A DNA stretch of 64,000 bases. Origin: Talinum fruticosum (taxonomy: Eukaryota > Streptophyta > Magnoliopsida > Caryophyllales > Talinaceae). Below are positions 23,589 through 35,564 of the stretch, piece by piece. A model generated the notes under the pieces. The model did no database searches and was not told the origin of the DNA. It saw only the letters and a program-made list of their open reading frames with translations. Both the position numbers and the translations under genes were made by a program. How positions within the stretch are numbered: position 1 is the stretch's first letter; each line of letters begins with the position of its first letter. Location: NCBI GenBank assembly GCA_021018815.1, contig JAITYX010000084.1, positions 434,001-498,000 on the forward strand, given 5' to 3'.

Positions 23589-25073
23589 CGAAGGTTTGCT
23601 CCTGGAGAGTCTAAATCACCCTAGAAGGGGGTGGATAGGGTGATGAGGAAATTTAACAAAGAAAGGAGGATCAAAGTTTTAAACAAACTTTGAATCTGTC
23701 TAAGTCTAGATTGCACTTAGAAAAGTGTGAACTCGAATTACGTGGAAACCCTCCCGGGAAGAAAACCACGACCAGTACTAATTCAAGCACTAAGTCAAAT
23801 CCACTATTTTGAATCCACAAAATAAAGTAGACAGACTCAACCAGAATTGCTCCCTTAGACAATTCCTTGTAAAGTTTTCCTAGACTACGAACTTCCCTTA
23901 TCCGATCTAGTACTTCCTAACCGAGCCAACATTTATAGCTAGGGACAAGCGAGCTGAGATAACCCTTATAGCTCGGTTAGGGGACCTTATCGGAAAGTAA
24001 GAAAGAGAATTTGTAACTCATTATAAAACCTCGCAACTCATAAATATGTTAAGTACATACTTGGAGTTGTAAGTACAAGATTGAGTATGAATACAAAGAC
24101 TTTCGCGTAAGTAATGTGTATTGACAATAATTCCAGCAATCTTCAAGTCTTGAGAATTGGCTTCTATTTATAGATGACCAAGCAAATTAGCCGTTGTGAC
24201 TATCTTCTAAATAGAAGTCCTTTGTGATCTGTTGTAACGGTTCTTCTAAGTCGCTTAGAAAAGATCCGTTGAGATATAAACGTTGTGCAATAGCTCTAGA
24301 CTCCTTAGGATGTCCCAATCCACTAGTGGTGTCTAAAGAGTAAGGTGGAAACCACCGTTGAGCTTAGCGTTGAAGATTTCCTATTTTGGAAACAGACAAC
24401 CACGACACAATGTCCGGGCCTTAACTAGAAGTAGAAAAGTAGGATAACCTCTTGAAGCGTAATTGAAAAGTAGGATAACCTCGTTTAGATAACCTACAAA
24501 AGTAAACCGATTTTAGTTCTCAAAGTATAAAATACTTTGGTCCAAGATTAGACACAAATAATAATTTAATTATAATAATTAAGTGCGTAATTATCCGAGT
24601 CATGGAAGAATAGAATTTTCCGAGTCTAAAATTCATTATATCCAAATTCCATCCGAGTTAGTCTTAGAGAAAGATCAAGTTGATGAGAGAATATCCGAGT
24701 AAGAATACTTGATCCGGACATATATAGTTCAAACAAAACATGCTCACTTAGAAAGATGAATTAACATTGTAATTCACTTGGACTTAGAATATGAAGTCGG
24801 ACCTGAGGTAAAAAGTGTTAGAGTGAATGTTTGAACATGTGATAAGTCCGAGTGTTGTCCGAGTGACTTGGAACCATAAGTGAAATAATGAGCAAGAGTA
24901 TGCTTTCTCCGTCGGTCAGAAACGAACAAAAACATATGCAATAGTTTCTATAACACTTAAAAAGTTTCTATAACACTTAGAATGACTTGTAATTGAATCT
25001 TAAAGGAGATGAGATTTGTACCTGATTCTTTATAGTACTGAGAGTGATATTACATGCCAAGGCTTAGTCTTCA
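23589..25073 (-). repeat. 3' LTR of element B
   Basis: 1485 bp. On the minus strand it starts TGAAGACTAAG (25073) and ends ...CTTCG (23589). TATAAATA lies at 24165-24172 on the minus strand, inside the family context ATCTATAAATAGAAGCC. Confidence 0.9.
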
Positions 25074-25087
25074 ATCTCCCCTTTTTG
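25074..25087 (-). other. Polypurine tract of element B
   Basis: The minus strand reads CAAAAAGGGGAGAT directly before the LTR start. Confidence 0.85.
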
Positions 25088-25516
25088 ATGAAAGGAATTC
25101 CATACTCGAGATAGAAACTTTGTTAGTGTTATATACCTGAGTTTTTATTCTTTCTCAAGGAATATGTTAGAGTATAAAGATAGAATCACATATAATGGCT
25201 AAAGTAAATCAAACTTAGATTTTATCGAGCTATTATGCTACGATTGTGTCGAGCTAAGAATGAACTAACGCATAGAAATGAAGTTATTCGAGCTTAGAGT
25301 ATTACTTATATTAGAGGAAAAAAATATATAACTGAGTTTGTATATCGAGCAAGATGCACTAAGAAATTGAAACTCGAAAGAAGTTATACTGAGAAACAAA
25401 CAAGCACGAAATCGGAACCTTTATTAATATTCACATAAAAATATGTACACAAAAAGGGTGTCGAAACTCCCGCTAAACGAGACAATAAATTTTCTAATTA
25501 TTCTCCCCCTTGCCTT
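25088..25516 (-). other. 3' untranslated spacer of element B
   Basis: No gene. It contains a second purine tract on the minus strand (CTGAAAGGCAAGGGGGAGAA, 25501-25520), which is conserved in E at 61031-61050. Confidence 0.55.
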
Positions 25517-27235
25517 TCAGCAAAAACAAAAAAAAAGAGGAGAATGTATCAAGGAGATACAATTTGGTTGTTTGGACAAAAAAAAACTTAAAATAAAAAA
25601 ATTAGATGGTGGAGAGGGAGCAGTCTCGGTCGAGGTGGATGAACGGATAGTGCGCCTTCGCCGATAAGAGCGGGAAGATGTTGAAGATCTTGGCGGGGGC
25701 AACACTGGTAGCTCCGGGATAGGCTCAGCTCCGAGTGACTCGACCCGAACGAGGTCGTCTAGAGATTCATGCTCTTGGAAGCTGGACGAGAGGGAGATAC
25801 TTGCTCGGGCTCGACAGTGCGCGACTAACCTTTGTCGGTAGGGTCTTCGACTCACTCGGACTACTATCCGAGCTTATCGGTTTTGGTAGGAGGGCGTGAG
25901 CACCTTATCCCTCAGCTGCTTCCTTTTCTGCTCCTTCTGCCTCCTTCTCTTCTTTTTCCTTCTTCCCTTCCTCCTTCTCCTCGAAGGAGCTGCTCAGCTC
26001 ACGATCTCCTCTTTTTTTCTTCTTCTTTTGCCTCTTCGGAAGGAGATTTGGCGAGGCTCGAGGACTCCTCGGATGTGTCCGAGTTGCCCAGGTCTTGAGC
26101 TGCTTTGGAGCGCCTTTCTTGGAAGAGCTCAATCAACTCCTTCTGCTCCTTGACGAGTGCCTTGATCTCAAAAGCATGTCTTGTTGCTCTCGAATTTTGG
26201 ACTCGAGCAGTTTTTGGTTGATGGTCATTCATTGAAGGACGGTTTTGAATGACCGGAGGGTGTCCTTAAATTCAGTGGACACGAGAGGAGATCTTGTCCA
26301 TTATTGTGGTGGACAAGGCGGAAGAAAGGACATGAGAAACACCTGAAGATGAGGCACCACCAGGTGGAGGAGGTCGAGAGAGAGGAGTTTAAGTATGAGT
26401 CTAAGGTGGAGGGGCGAGGTTGCCTCGGTTCTAAGCTATGGACCCGGACACCCGGTTGGGTCTCCTGGTATCCATACCCAAGTAGTTCTTTTCGCCAAAA
26501 ACTATGGCAGCCTCGAAATTGCGTTAGACTCGAGGGGAGGGGACTTTGAATTGTTTGAAGATAAAAGTGAGAAGAGCCCCAAAAGAGAGATGGGTGGGAT
26601 TTCTTAGTTTGAGCTGGCACAATGGTCATCTCGCTCAATGATAGCGGGGAAGAGGTCTACTTTGTAGCCCTTAAGAATATCAAAGAGAGCTTTGAGAATC
26701 TTAGAGTTCGGATTATCTTTGCTCAAATGCTTGAGAGAAGAAGGTTCTCATCAGCAAGAAACACAGAAGACGGGCTTTAGACTTCATTTGAGTCACCGAC
26801 AAGTTTTTACACCGGTCGGGGATTTCTTTTGCGTACTTTTCAAAGAATTCATCGAGCAACCTCATTGAAAGGAATAGCGTTGCTGTTGAGGAAAAGAGAA
26901 GAGACTTTGAATAGGCGGTGGAGGAGACGAGACGTTGGTACGAACAACAACATCTTGAACTCTGGAAGTGAGGATGCCCTCGAGCTAGAGAGATTTAAGT
27001 AAAACTTAGAAACGAGTTCGGGTAGATGAACTCACTGAAATAGAGGAAATTGTAAACCCTTGTGGTTTTGATATGGTTCAACCACGAAAACTTGGTGGTT
27101 GGGAAGAATTTGTCATCAAACGTCAGGTGTTGGGTGACAAGGATTTTAGAGGGGTTGGAAGGACCCTATTGGCTTTTAGTACAAGGCTTTTGGTTGCAGA
27201 ACCAAGAAAATCGGGGTGAGAACCACTTTTCAACA
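25517..27235 (-). pseudogene. Third ORF of element B
   Basis: The start codon at 27235 on the minus strand opens MLKSGSHPDFLGSATKS, the counterpart of MPKRGSHPDFLGS in E. Shared blocks follow: the PELVS segment near 27020, IPFNEVA, YGYQETQPGVRV (near 26470), a Glu/Lys-rich stretch (25900-26230), and the tail PPPRSSTSSRSYRRRR. It is not part of the standard copia gene set; its position between RNase H and the 3' LTR is where Sireviruses carry an envelope-like ORF. I see no clear signal peptide or membrane segment in the fragments. Multiple frameshifts and stops. Confidence 0.7.
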
Positions 27236-27507
27236 TATTTGAATGTTGAAAGGAAAGGAGATGAACATTGAGAGAGATTGAGAAGATAGCTCGAAGAGAG
27301 AGAGAGAGAGAGCTGAGAGAGTAAAGAGTAAAAAGAAAATGAAAGAGTAGAGAGAGAGCTGAGACCTTTCGGTGCTTACTTGAGATAATTCTTGTGTTGC
27401 TTGAGAGAGAAGGTTTGCTCTTCGAAAACACCGAGTTTTCTCGTGAGGTTGTATGCGAGACAGTGAGTGAGTGGAGAGTAAAGTAGCGAAATAAAGGAAA
27501 AGGGTGC

Positions 27508-27515
27508 TATTTATA
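27508..27515 (-). promoter_or_regulatory. Internal TATA box before third ORF of B
   Basis: The minus strand reads TATAAATA within TATATAAATAGCACCC, 273 bp before the third-ORF ATG. D and E have it at almost the same distance. Confidence 0.6.
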
Positions 27516-27648
27516 TAGAAAGAATTATCCTTCAGTAATCATTCGACCCAACTCTCCTACGGTCGCCTCAAACCGGTGTGACTATTCTGCTCTCCAACTG
27601 TTAGAATTCCATTATTTGTCTGCTAACGACTAGTTCTCTAATCGATAC

Positions 27649-27650
<2 letters not shown>

Positions 27651-27694
<44 letters not shown>
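27651..27694. repeat. (GA)22 microsatellite
   Basis: Uninterrupted GA dinucleotides for 44 bases, about 135 bp upstream of the internal TATA box of element B. D has only a short version (about 43094-43109). Confidence 0.95.
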
Positions 27695-27696
<2 letters not shown>

Positions 27697-27941
27697 CAGA
27701 GATTTTAAAAGAAATTTCTGAAATTCTCCACCAATCTAGCGATGATTTAAGAAGTTTGATGTCCATTTTTTCAAAAGCTGAGTCTAACTCAGCGGAGATT
27801 CCGAGTGACTCGAAACTGTAAGCAAGCGATAAGACATAGCTCAGTATCACTGGATCACCTGAACTAATTGTTATTAAAGCATAGAAAAGGGATATTTAAC
27901 ACATAATCATGCAAAGTAATGTCACTTAGAAAAGCACGGAA

Positions 27942-28560
27942 TCATGTATTAATCATGCCAAGTTCATTCCTAATAAAGCAAAACCGATCCTTACTAAGTG
28001 GCTTAGTAAAGATATCAGCTAATTGGAGTTTGGTAGGAATGAATTCAAGTTCAATATCACATTTCTCAGAATGGTCTCTTAGAAAATGATACCTGACCTC
28101 AATATGCTTTATCATTGAGTGCTTGAACTGGATTCTTAATGATGCTGATTGCACTTTGATTGTCACATTTGATTGGAATTGATTTGAATGTTAGTCCAAG
28201 ATCTCTCAAGTGTTGCTTGATCTATAGAATCTGAGCACAGCATGCTCCAGCTGCAATAATACTCAACTTCAGCAGTTGATAGAGCTACTGAGTCCTGCTT
28301 CTTTGAGTGCCAAGATATAAGGGATTGTCCGGAACATGGCAGGCTCCTGAGGTGCTCTTTCGATCAACTTTGTATCTAGCATAGTCAGCATCCGAGTATC
28401 CAGTGAGAGTTAGTTACGAGTCTCTTGAGTACCATAGACCTAGATTCTAAGTCCTTGTAAGATATCCGAAAATTCTCTTCACAGCGAGTGAGATGGGATT
28501 CTTTTGGATTAGCTTAAAATCTTGCGCACGGACAACACTTAACATTATGTCCGGTCTACT
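27942..28560 (-). pseudogene. pol: RNase H of element B
   Basis: The minus strand gives IQFKHSMIKHIEVRYHFLRD, then CDIELEFIPTKLQLADIFTK near 28030, and the frame YSDADYA and KVDRKSTSG near 28380, the usual copia RNase H blocks. Frameshifts break it. This domain removes the RNA strand during reverse transcription. The region 27236-27941 upstream of the third ORF is spacer and leader without a gene apart from the TATA box and GA tract. Confidence 0.8.
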
Positions 28561-29450
28561 GGAAGTAAGATATAGCACATATCCAATCATGCCTTGATAG
28601 AGTTTATGATGTACTACTTTACCTTTTTCATCCGAGTCAAGTTTTATGATGTCTGCTCATAGGTGTTGTTGCATGTTTTGCATCTTGAAGTTTGTACTTC
28701 TTTAGTAGTTCCTTGGTATACTTTGATTGATTGATATAGATGTCATCTTTGTCTTGCTTGATTTGTAAACGAAGGAAGAAATTAAGTTCTCCCATCACGC
28801 TCATTTGGAATTCCTATCTCATTAACTCGGAAAAGTCTCGACAAAGATTTTCATTAGTAGCTCCAAATATTATATCATCAACATAGATCCGAGCAATAAG
28901 GAAGTCTTTCCACTTGGTTTTTATAAAATGAGTCTTGTTAATCTGACCTCTTTTAAAATGATTTTCAACCAAGAAATTGCTTAGTCTTTAATACCAAGCT
29001 CTAGGAGCTTCGTAAGACCATAAAGAGCTTTCACGTAACATGAAAACATGATTTGGAAATTCTAAGGTTTCAAATCCAGGGGGTTGCTCAACATAGACTT
29101 CCTTTTCAATGAAACCATTAAGGAAAGGACATTTAACATCCATTTGATTCAGTTTGATATTCATGCTTGATGCAAATGCTAATAGGATTCTAACGAGCTT
29201 CAATCCTAGCTACTGGCGCAAATGTTTCCCCACAATCAATTGCTTCTTCTTGATTGTAACCTTGAGCCACAAATCTAGCTTTGTTTCGACCACCAACCCA
29301 CTTTCATCCAGTTTGTTCTTGAAAACCCAGTTGGTTCTTATGACTGGGTGGTCGGAAGGTCGTTTGGTTAGAGTCCGAGACTTGGTTTCTTTCAAATTGA
29401 TTGAGTTCCTCTTACATGGCCTCTACCCATTCAGGTTCATTTAGGGCTTC
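28561..29450 (-). pseudogene. pol: Reverse transcriptase of element B
   Basis: Blocks on the minus strand: EPEWVEAM near 29420, [58 protein letters not shown], and IYVDDIIFGATNE near 28870 with the catalytic YVDD intact, then MGELNFFLRLQIKQ and YTKELLKKYKLQDAKHA. Order and wording are typical of SIRE-type RT. Stops and frameshifts separate the blocks. Confidence 0.85.
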
Positions 29451-29889
29451 TAGTGCATTTCTGGGTTCGATTAATCATATGAATGCAGTGAATGCACATA
29501 GATTTTGTAGAGAGGAACGAGTTCTTACCTCACTTGTTGATATCGAGACAAGATGTTTTCGAGTGGGTGGCTTGAAGCATATTTGAATGCTCTACCTGTT
29601 CGTTGGTTCACCAGATTTGTAGGTTCAATTGGTTGATCTTCAGAAGTCTATTCCGATTAAGCTTGTTCATCGGATTAACCTTTAGCATTCCGAGCTGGCC
29701 CTTGAGTTATTTCATTATGAGTTAGGGTGTTCTGAGTTACTTCATTATGAGTGACTTTTCCTTGACCCTTTTTGAGCTCATCTTCAATAAGATCATCATC
29801 CGGACTAAGCTTCGGATCTGAGAATGTTGACTCACTTGGTTTTCCCCGATCAATCTCATAAAAAAACGTGGATGCTTTCTTCACCTTTG

Positions 29890-30720
29890 TGAGTTCTTTT
29901 ATTTAAAATGCGATTTGCTTTACTATGAGATGAATAACTAAGAAAAATACCGTCATCCGACCGAGCATCAAACTTCGTCAGGTGATCCTTACCATTGTTA
30001 TGAACATAGCACATACATCCAAAGGGTTTGAAGTATGAAATGTTCGGTTTCTTCCCTTTCTAGAGCTAGTATTGAGTTTTCTACAGGATGGGTCTAATGA
30101 GGCATCTATTCGAGTGTGTAGTTTCTTTGTGTTGATCGCCTCAACCCGGAAATAGTAAGGTAGATCATGTGTAATCATCATTGTCCTTTCTATTTAGAGT
30201 TCGGTTCTTTCTCTCTACTACTCTATTTTGTTGAGGAGTTCTTGCTGTTGAGAAGTTGTGGGAGACGCCATTCTCGTCACGGAACTCTGCAAACTCTAAG
30301 TAATCGAACTCCCTTCCATGGTCGGTTTGAATTCTTTTGATCCGAGTCTGCGACTCAACTTGAATTTTGCTGCAGAGCTTGTTAAACTCTTTGAAAGCTT
30401 CATTTTTGTGCTTAAGAAAACAAACCCGGGTAAATCGTGAGTAGTCATCAACAATCACAAGCACATATGATTTACCTCCGAGACTCTTGACAGGGATTTC
30501 ACCACGTAAGTCTATATGCAACATTTCAACCACCTTGGATGTGGAAACATTTATGAGATATTTGAAAGATGATCCGACTTGTTTCCCTTTTGTTCATGCT
30601 TCACAAATTTTATCTTTCTTAAGCTGCACAATTAGGCAATCATCTGACTAAACCATGAGATGCAAGTTTGTTAATGGTGTGCATACTAACATAACCTAGT
30701 CTACGATGCCATGTCCAAAA
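29890..30720 (-). pseudogene. pol: Integrase of element B
   Basis: The minus strand has the zinc-binding end near 30590, VEMLHIDLRGEIPVKSLGG (first catalytic Asp), IQTDHGREFDYLEFAEF (second Asp), and RTPQQNRVVERKNRTL (Glu) in one stretch from 30533 down to about 30190. Frameshifted C-terminal motifs follow (FGCMCYVHNNG near 30010, DEGIFLSYSS near 29940). The DDE residues are present, but the frame is broken after ERKNRTL. Confidence 0.85.
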
Positions 30721-31110
30721 ATATCATGTAGAGATGCTTTTAAACAAGATAAATTCTGACTTGGGTTAAAAAGAGGAATAGTGTAGGTATTGCACGATCT
30801 CTTACCCGAGAGCTTAGTCCCCATGGTAGTTTCATCGGAGATATAACAGTTGGTCCGAGTGAATCTTACCTCTTGACCTTTGTCACACAATTGAGAGATG
30901 CTAAGTAGATTGTACTTCAATCCCTTGATAGGGTAGACTGGGCTGACCAGATTGTCTCCTTTTCCAATCTTGCCTATCCCAATTATGTTGCCCTTGCTAT
31001 CGTCTCCAAATGTGACTTTGCCTCCCTTGTACTTTTCTAACTCGGAAAAGTCTTGAATCCCCGACATGTGGCATGAGCATCCAATGCCCTTGTTTCCTTT
31101 TCTGAGCTAC
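30721..31110 (-). pseudogene. pol: Protease of element B, active site deleted
   Basis: The minus strand keeps KGGKVTFGDDSKGNIIGIGK and the following LVSPVYPIKGLKYNLLSISQ block. Where E has WYLDSGCSRHM, B reads GIGCSCHM. The bases encoding the catalytic Asp-Ser are gone, so the protease is inactive. Confidence 0.8.
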
Positions 31111-32927
31111 CTATAAGTTAGAAACACACTAACACGTCTCACTTCCTCTAACGAACCCAGTAACTTCCTTTACTGTGGCCCTTTTCTCAGGAAGAAGACT
31201 CTTGGGAACCTAGATTTGAATAACTTTGGGTTTGGTTTGACTTTGAGTCTTCCTTTTAGAGAACTGAGTTTGTGTCTCTTTCTTTTGAAAATTTTTCCTT
31301 TCATAAACTGGTGGAGAAGGTTTTCTCATTTAAGCTAGTCCGGGCTCAGTCCTCTTTTCACTCTTATGAATGGGACCTTGCTCAGCCTTCTTGAACTTCA
31401 CAGTTCCGGAGTCATTTTTGAAAAGCTCCGAGTAGGAGTTAGTTTCCTCCTCCCTATTAAAACCATGTCCTTCTTTTCTAAAGGAGACACATTAAGACCC
31501 TAAGAGCATGTCAAGGGTTTTCGACCTTGAGTAAACTTCAAAACAAGTTCTTAAGACTTATTGAGCTCTTTTTCAGATGCTCATTTTCTCTTCGAGTGAC
31601 TCGGACTTGGTCTCTTGAGCACTAGTCCTGATTTCTCTTAGATTAAGTCTCGGTTTTCTAATTCATTTTTCAAAGAAATGCTCTCGAAGTGATAGACTCA
31701 AGTTGTTCTTTAAATTAAGAAGAATCGAATTGGACTTCTCTTCCAAAGTATAAATATATTTAGCTAAATCAACTTTGGAAAACATGAGGAAATATTCAAT
31801 TACCTCCCGAGGATTCGTTTCCTCATTGTCCGAGTGATATGAGTCCGACTCACATTCAGCTTCCGAGTCTAATAGTGCCATTAGACACTTTGAGTCCTCT
31901 GAGTCTTCATCTTCTTCAGATGAATCTTCATCACTCCATGTGGCCATCATGGCTTTCTTCTTCTTTTTGTCTCTCTTTCGCCTTGGACAGTCTTTGACTA
32001 TGTGATCTTTGCTGCCACATTCAAAATAGCTAGAGTTCTTAGTTAAAGATAACTTTGAAGGGAAGAATGTTTACCTTTTCTATCCTTTTTATCTTTCTTG
32101 TAGAACTCTTCTCTTGGCCGTTTATCCCATCTCTTGTGCTTCATCATTCTTTTGAAGCCTCGAGCGATAAGTGCCATGTGATCTTCTTCGAGTCCGATGA
32201 ACTTAGATTTTCTTCTTTGCTTTCTGAGATCTTCTGCGCAATATTCTTTTTAGTGCTGACTTCGGCGTCCTCTTCTTCCGAGATGGATCTCATGGGTGAG
32301 TAGCTTCCCAATGAGTTTGTCCGGCTTTAACAGAGAGAGGTTCCGAGCTTCCTCGATGGCGGTTACTTTTGGACCCCATCTTCTCTTGGGTAGGCTTCTT
32401 AGTATCTTTTTGCACATTTCCTCATGGGAAATCTTTCAACAAAGAGATTTGAGATTGTTAGTAATCTCGGTGAAGCGGATGAACATCCGAGTAATCTTTT
32501 CTTCGGCTCCATCTTCAACAGCTTGTATTTGTGAAGATATTGGCTTATCTTTACTTGTTTGACTTAGCTAGTGCCTTCATAAGTGTTAACAAGAATGTCC
32601 CACACTTCTTTTGCTGTGTCACAAGCTGACACTCTATTGTATTCTTCTTAGGCGATGGCGCACATCGGAATGTTCATTACTTTAAAGTTCTTTCGAACTT
32701 TTCTGTCTCTTTAGTGGCCTACTCGATCTTTGCCTTTGGCGCGAGTCTTGTTTCCTCATCCTCATTGGAATGTAGTTGCCTTCTCCTATGATGTTCCATA
32801 CATCTCCATTCGGATCCAGTAAAAAGCATTCTATGAGCTTCTTCTAGTGTACGAAGTTTGATCCTTTAAACTTTGGTGGTCTCGCTGGAAGATCTTCGTT
32901 CATCTAACTCTCCATTATTCTAAGCCA
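31111..32927 (-). pseudogene. gag: Gag of element B
   Basis: The start codon is at 32925-32927 on the minus strand. The central gag blocks are recognisable near 32300-32650. The knuckle near 32010 reads YFECGSKDHIVKDCPR, with its first Cys changed to Tyr by one G-to-A change. The acidic block DEDSSEEDEDSEDSKCLMAL (31850-31930) and the coiled coil VDLAKYIYTLEEKSN follow. Frameshifted throughout. Confidence 0.8.
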
Positions 32928-32973
32928 TTTTATCTTTAAATCTTTGGATGGTTAGATCCTTTCTGAAAGACTA

Positions 32974-32987
32974 GGCTCGATGCAAAT
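32974..32987 (-). other. Primer binding site of element B
   Basis: The minus strand reads TTTGCATCGAGCC directly after the LTR, a changed form of TTGGTATCGGAGCC. Confidence 0.75.
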
Positions 32988-34531
32988 TGATGGTTTGCTC
33001 CTGGAGAGTCTAAGTCACCCTAGAGGGGGTGAATAGGGTGATGAGGAAATTTAACAAAGAAAGAAGGATTAAAGTTTAAAACATACTTTGAATCTCTGTG
33101 AGTCTAGATTGCACTCAGAAAAGTGTGAACTCAGAATTGTGTGGAAACCCTCCCGGGTTAGAAAACCACGACTAGTGATAATCTAAGCACCAAGTCAGAT
33201 CCACTATTTTGAATCTACAAAATAAAGTAGACAGACTCGACCAGAATTTCTCCCTTAGACAATTCCTTACAAAGTTTTCCTAGACATAGAAGTTCCCTTA
33301 CCCGATCTAGTACTTCCTAACCGAGGTAACCTTTATATCTAAGGACAACCGAACCGAGATAACCCTTACAGCTCAGTCAAGGGACATTACTCAGAAAGTA
33401 AGAAAGAGAATTTGTAACTGATTACAAGACCTTACAACTCAAAAAGATTTTAAGTACGAGACTTGGAGTTATAAGTACGGACTTGGAGTTATAAGTACAA
33501 GATTGAGTATGAATACAAAGACTTTCGCTTAAGTAATGTGTGTTGCCAATAATTCCAGCAATCTTGAAGTCTTGAGAATTGGCTTCTATTGATAGATGAC
33601 AAGCAAATTAGCCATTGTGACTATCTTCTGAATAGAAGTCCTTCGTGACCGTTGTAACGGTTCTTTTGAGTCGCTCGAAAAGATCCGTTGAGATGTGAAC
33701 GTTGTGTGACGGCTCTAGACTCCTTAGGATGTCCCAATCTACTGGTGGTGTCCGAAAAGTAAGGTGGAAACCACCGTTGAGCTTAGCGTTGAAGATTTCC
33801 AGTTTTGGAAACAGACAACCCCGACATTATGTCGAGGCCTTAATTAGAAGTGGAAAAGGCCTTGTCTCGCTGCGATTTGACATCTTGAAGCCCGTTACTT
33901 TTGTAATTCAAAAGTAAGATAACCTCGTTTAGATAACCTACAAAAGTAAACCAATTTTGGTTCTCAAAGTATAAAATACTTTGGTCCAAGATTAGACACG
34001 AGATAATAATTTTATTATAATAATTAAGTGCGTAATTATCCGAGTCATGGAAGAATGGAATTTTCTGAGTCTAAAATTCATTATCTCCAAATTCCATCCG
34101 AGTCGATCTTAGAGAAAGATCAATTTGAAGAGAGAATATCGGAGTAAGAATATTTGATCTAGACATATATAGTTCAAACAAAACATGTTGACTTAGAAAG
34201 ATTAATTAACATTGTAATTCACTTAGACATGGAATATGAACATGCGATAAGTCCGAGTTAAAAAGTGTTAGAGTGAATGTTTGAACATGCGATAAGTTCG
34301 AGTATTGTCCGAGTGACTCGGAACCATAAGTGAAATGATGAGCAAGAGTATGCTTTACGAGTCGAGTCGGAAATGAACAAAAATATATGCAATACTTTCT
34401 ATAACACTCAGAAAAGTTTCTATAACAATTAGAATGACTAATGACTTGTAATCGAAACTTAAAGGAGATGAGGTTTACACCTGATTCTTTATAGTACTCA
34501 GAATGATATACATGCCAAGGTTTAGTCTTCA
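32988..34531 (-). repeat. 5' LTR of element B
   Basis: 1544 bp, starting TGAAGACTAAA on the minus strand and ending ...CATCA. The TATA box is decayed (TATCAATAGAAG). AACGG boxes lie between 33640 and 33720. Two small local duplications are present: 23 bp near 33465-33508 and about 20 bp around 34240-34300. Confidence 0.9.
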
Positions 34532-35274
34532 CACTCAATTGCTGCGCCACAAGGACATTTTGAGGAAATTGGAGTTGGGCCCAAGGTCTGTAGTTGGCCT
34601 ACATACAAGAATTATTGAGAAATCAGCAAGCATAAAGGAAAAAACAACAAGGAAATGGACCAAAAACCATAGATATAAAGGGCTGGACTGCACCATGGGC
34701 GGCCCCACAAGCAGTGGTCAGGCAGTGGGCATGACCAGAATTCTGAAAGTGTGTTGAAGAGCTCGTTTGGGCCTATTTTGGAGCAAAATTTGAGAGTAGA
34801 AGTAACGTACGGAGTCAACGCAATTGAGGGTTGCGCTCAAAAAGCCTATATCCTGTATTTTGGTTCCCTTAAGATTTATCCTAACCCATGATATAGACAC
34901 CGGAAATGCGGGCTGATTTGTTAAACAGGGCGAGAGACGTGGAAAGTATTCGTACAACCACGACTACATTTTGACAAATCAAGTAAAGGTTTTTATCCAC
35001 ACCAGATGAAGAGTAAAATATTGAAGAAAACGAAAATTTAAGCATACTTCAATGATATTCCATAAGCCATTTAAAGGAAGATAGTTGGTAGAATCCGGTT
35101 CGACCTTGTATGTCGCACACGGACACGGAGGCCCCTAATGAGGCAAGTATATGAGGGAATACCCTAATTGAGCTGTTTTATTCTATCAAGATCCACTAGG
35201 TTCACCAAATAGTGAACGCAAACCTTGGCAGACTGATCCGAAAAGAGGACCATACTCAAGAGAAGAGCAAGCAT
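34532..35274 (-). pseudogene. PMD gene 2, 5' part
   Basis: The minus strand carries the earlier exons of the split PMD gene: YTCLIRGLR near 35140, an intron of about 80 bases after the IIE codons, then WLYEYFPRLSPCLTNQPAFP and VSISWVRINLKG (34860-34957). The conserved LNWGG motif has a Trp-to-stop change (35164-35166 on the plus strand), shared with the third PMD fragment. Its 5' end is cut by the LTR starting at 35275. Bases 34532-34536 are the right CACTC duplication of element B. Confidence 0.75.
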
Positions 35275-35564
35275 TGAAGACTCAGGTGTAAATATCTATC
35301 TCTTTTAGGTTTTGATTCTAAGTCATTTTGTATCCTATATAAACTCCAATCTAAGTTTTCATTATGTTCTAACTGATTCAGAAAGTATCTTACTACACAT
35401 CTTCGCCATTGGTTTCTAACTCAATCATACATCACTCGGAATCATCGCATCATCAAATAATTTCTCTAACACACTTTCTCTGAGCACTAACTTTGTATTT
35501 CAACGCAAAAAGATTTACAACCTTAATTCTTTATTCTAATTTTGTTTATTTCCTTGAGAATTAT

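Larger units (their letters stand above)
23589..34531 (-). mobile_element. Element B: near-complete SIRE-type Ty1/copia element (10.9 kb)
   Basis: On the minus strand: 5' LTR 32988-34531, PBS, gag, protease, integrase, RT, RNase H, spacer with TATA box, third ORF, PPT and 3' LTR 23589-25073. A perfect CACTC target-site duplication flanks it, and it splits a PMD gene whose halves join exactly across it. All coding parts carry frameshifts, and the protease active site is deleted. The LTRs differ in length (1544 versus 1485 bp) and at scattered sites, so the insertion is not recent. Confidence 0.92.

Noticed and set aside
33465..33508. Tandem 23-bp repeat in the 5' LTR of B as a regulatory repeat
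   Set aside because: Absent from the 3' LTR of the same element and from other LTRs, so a private duplication.
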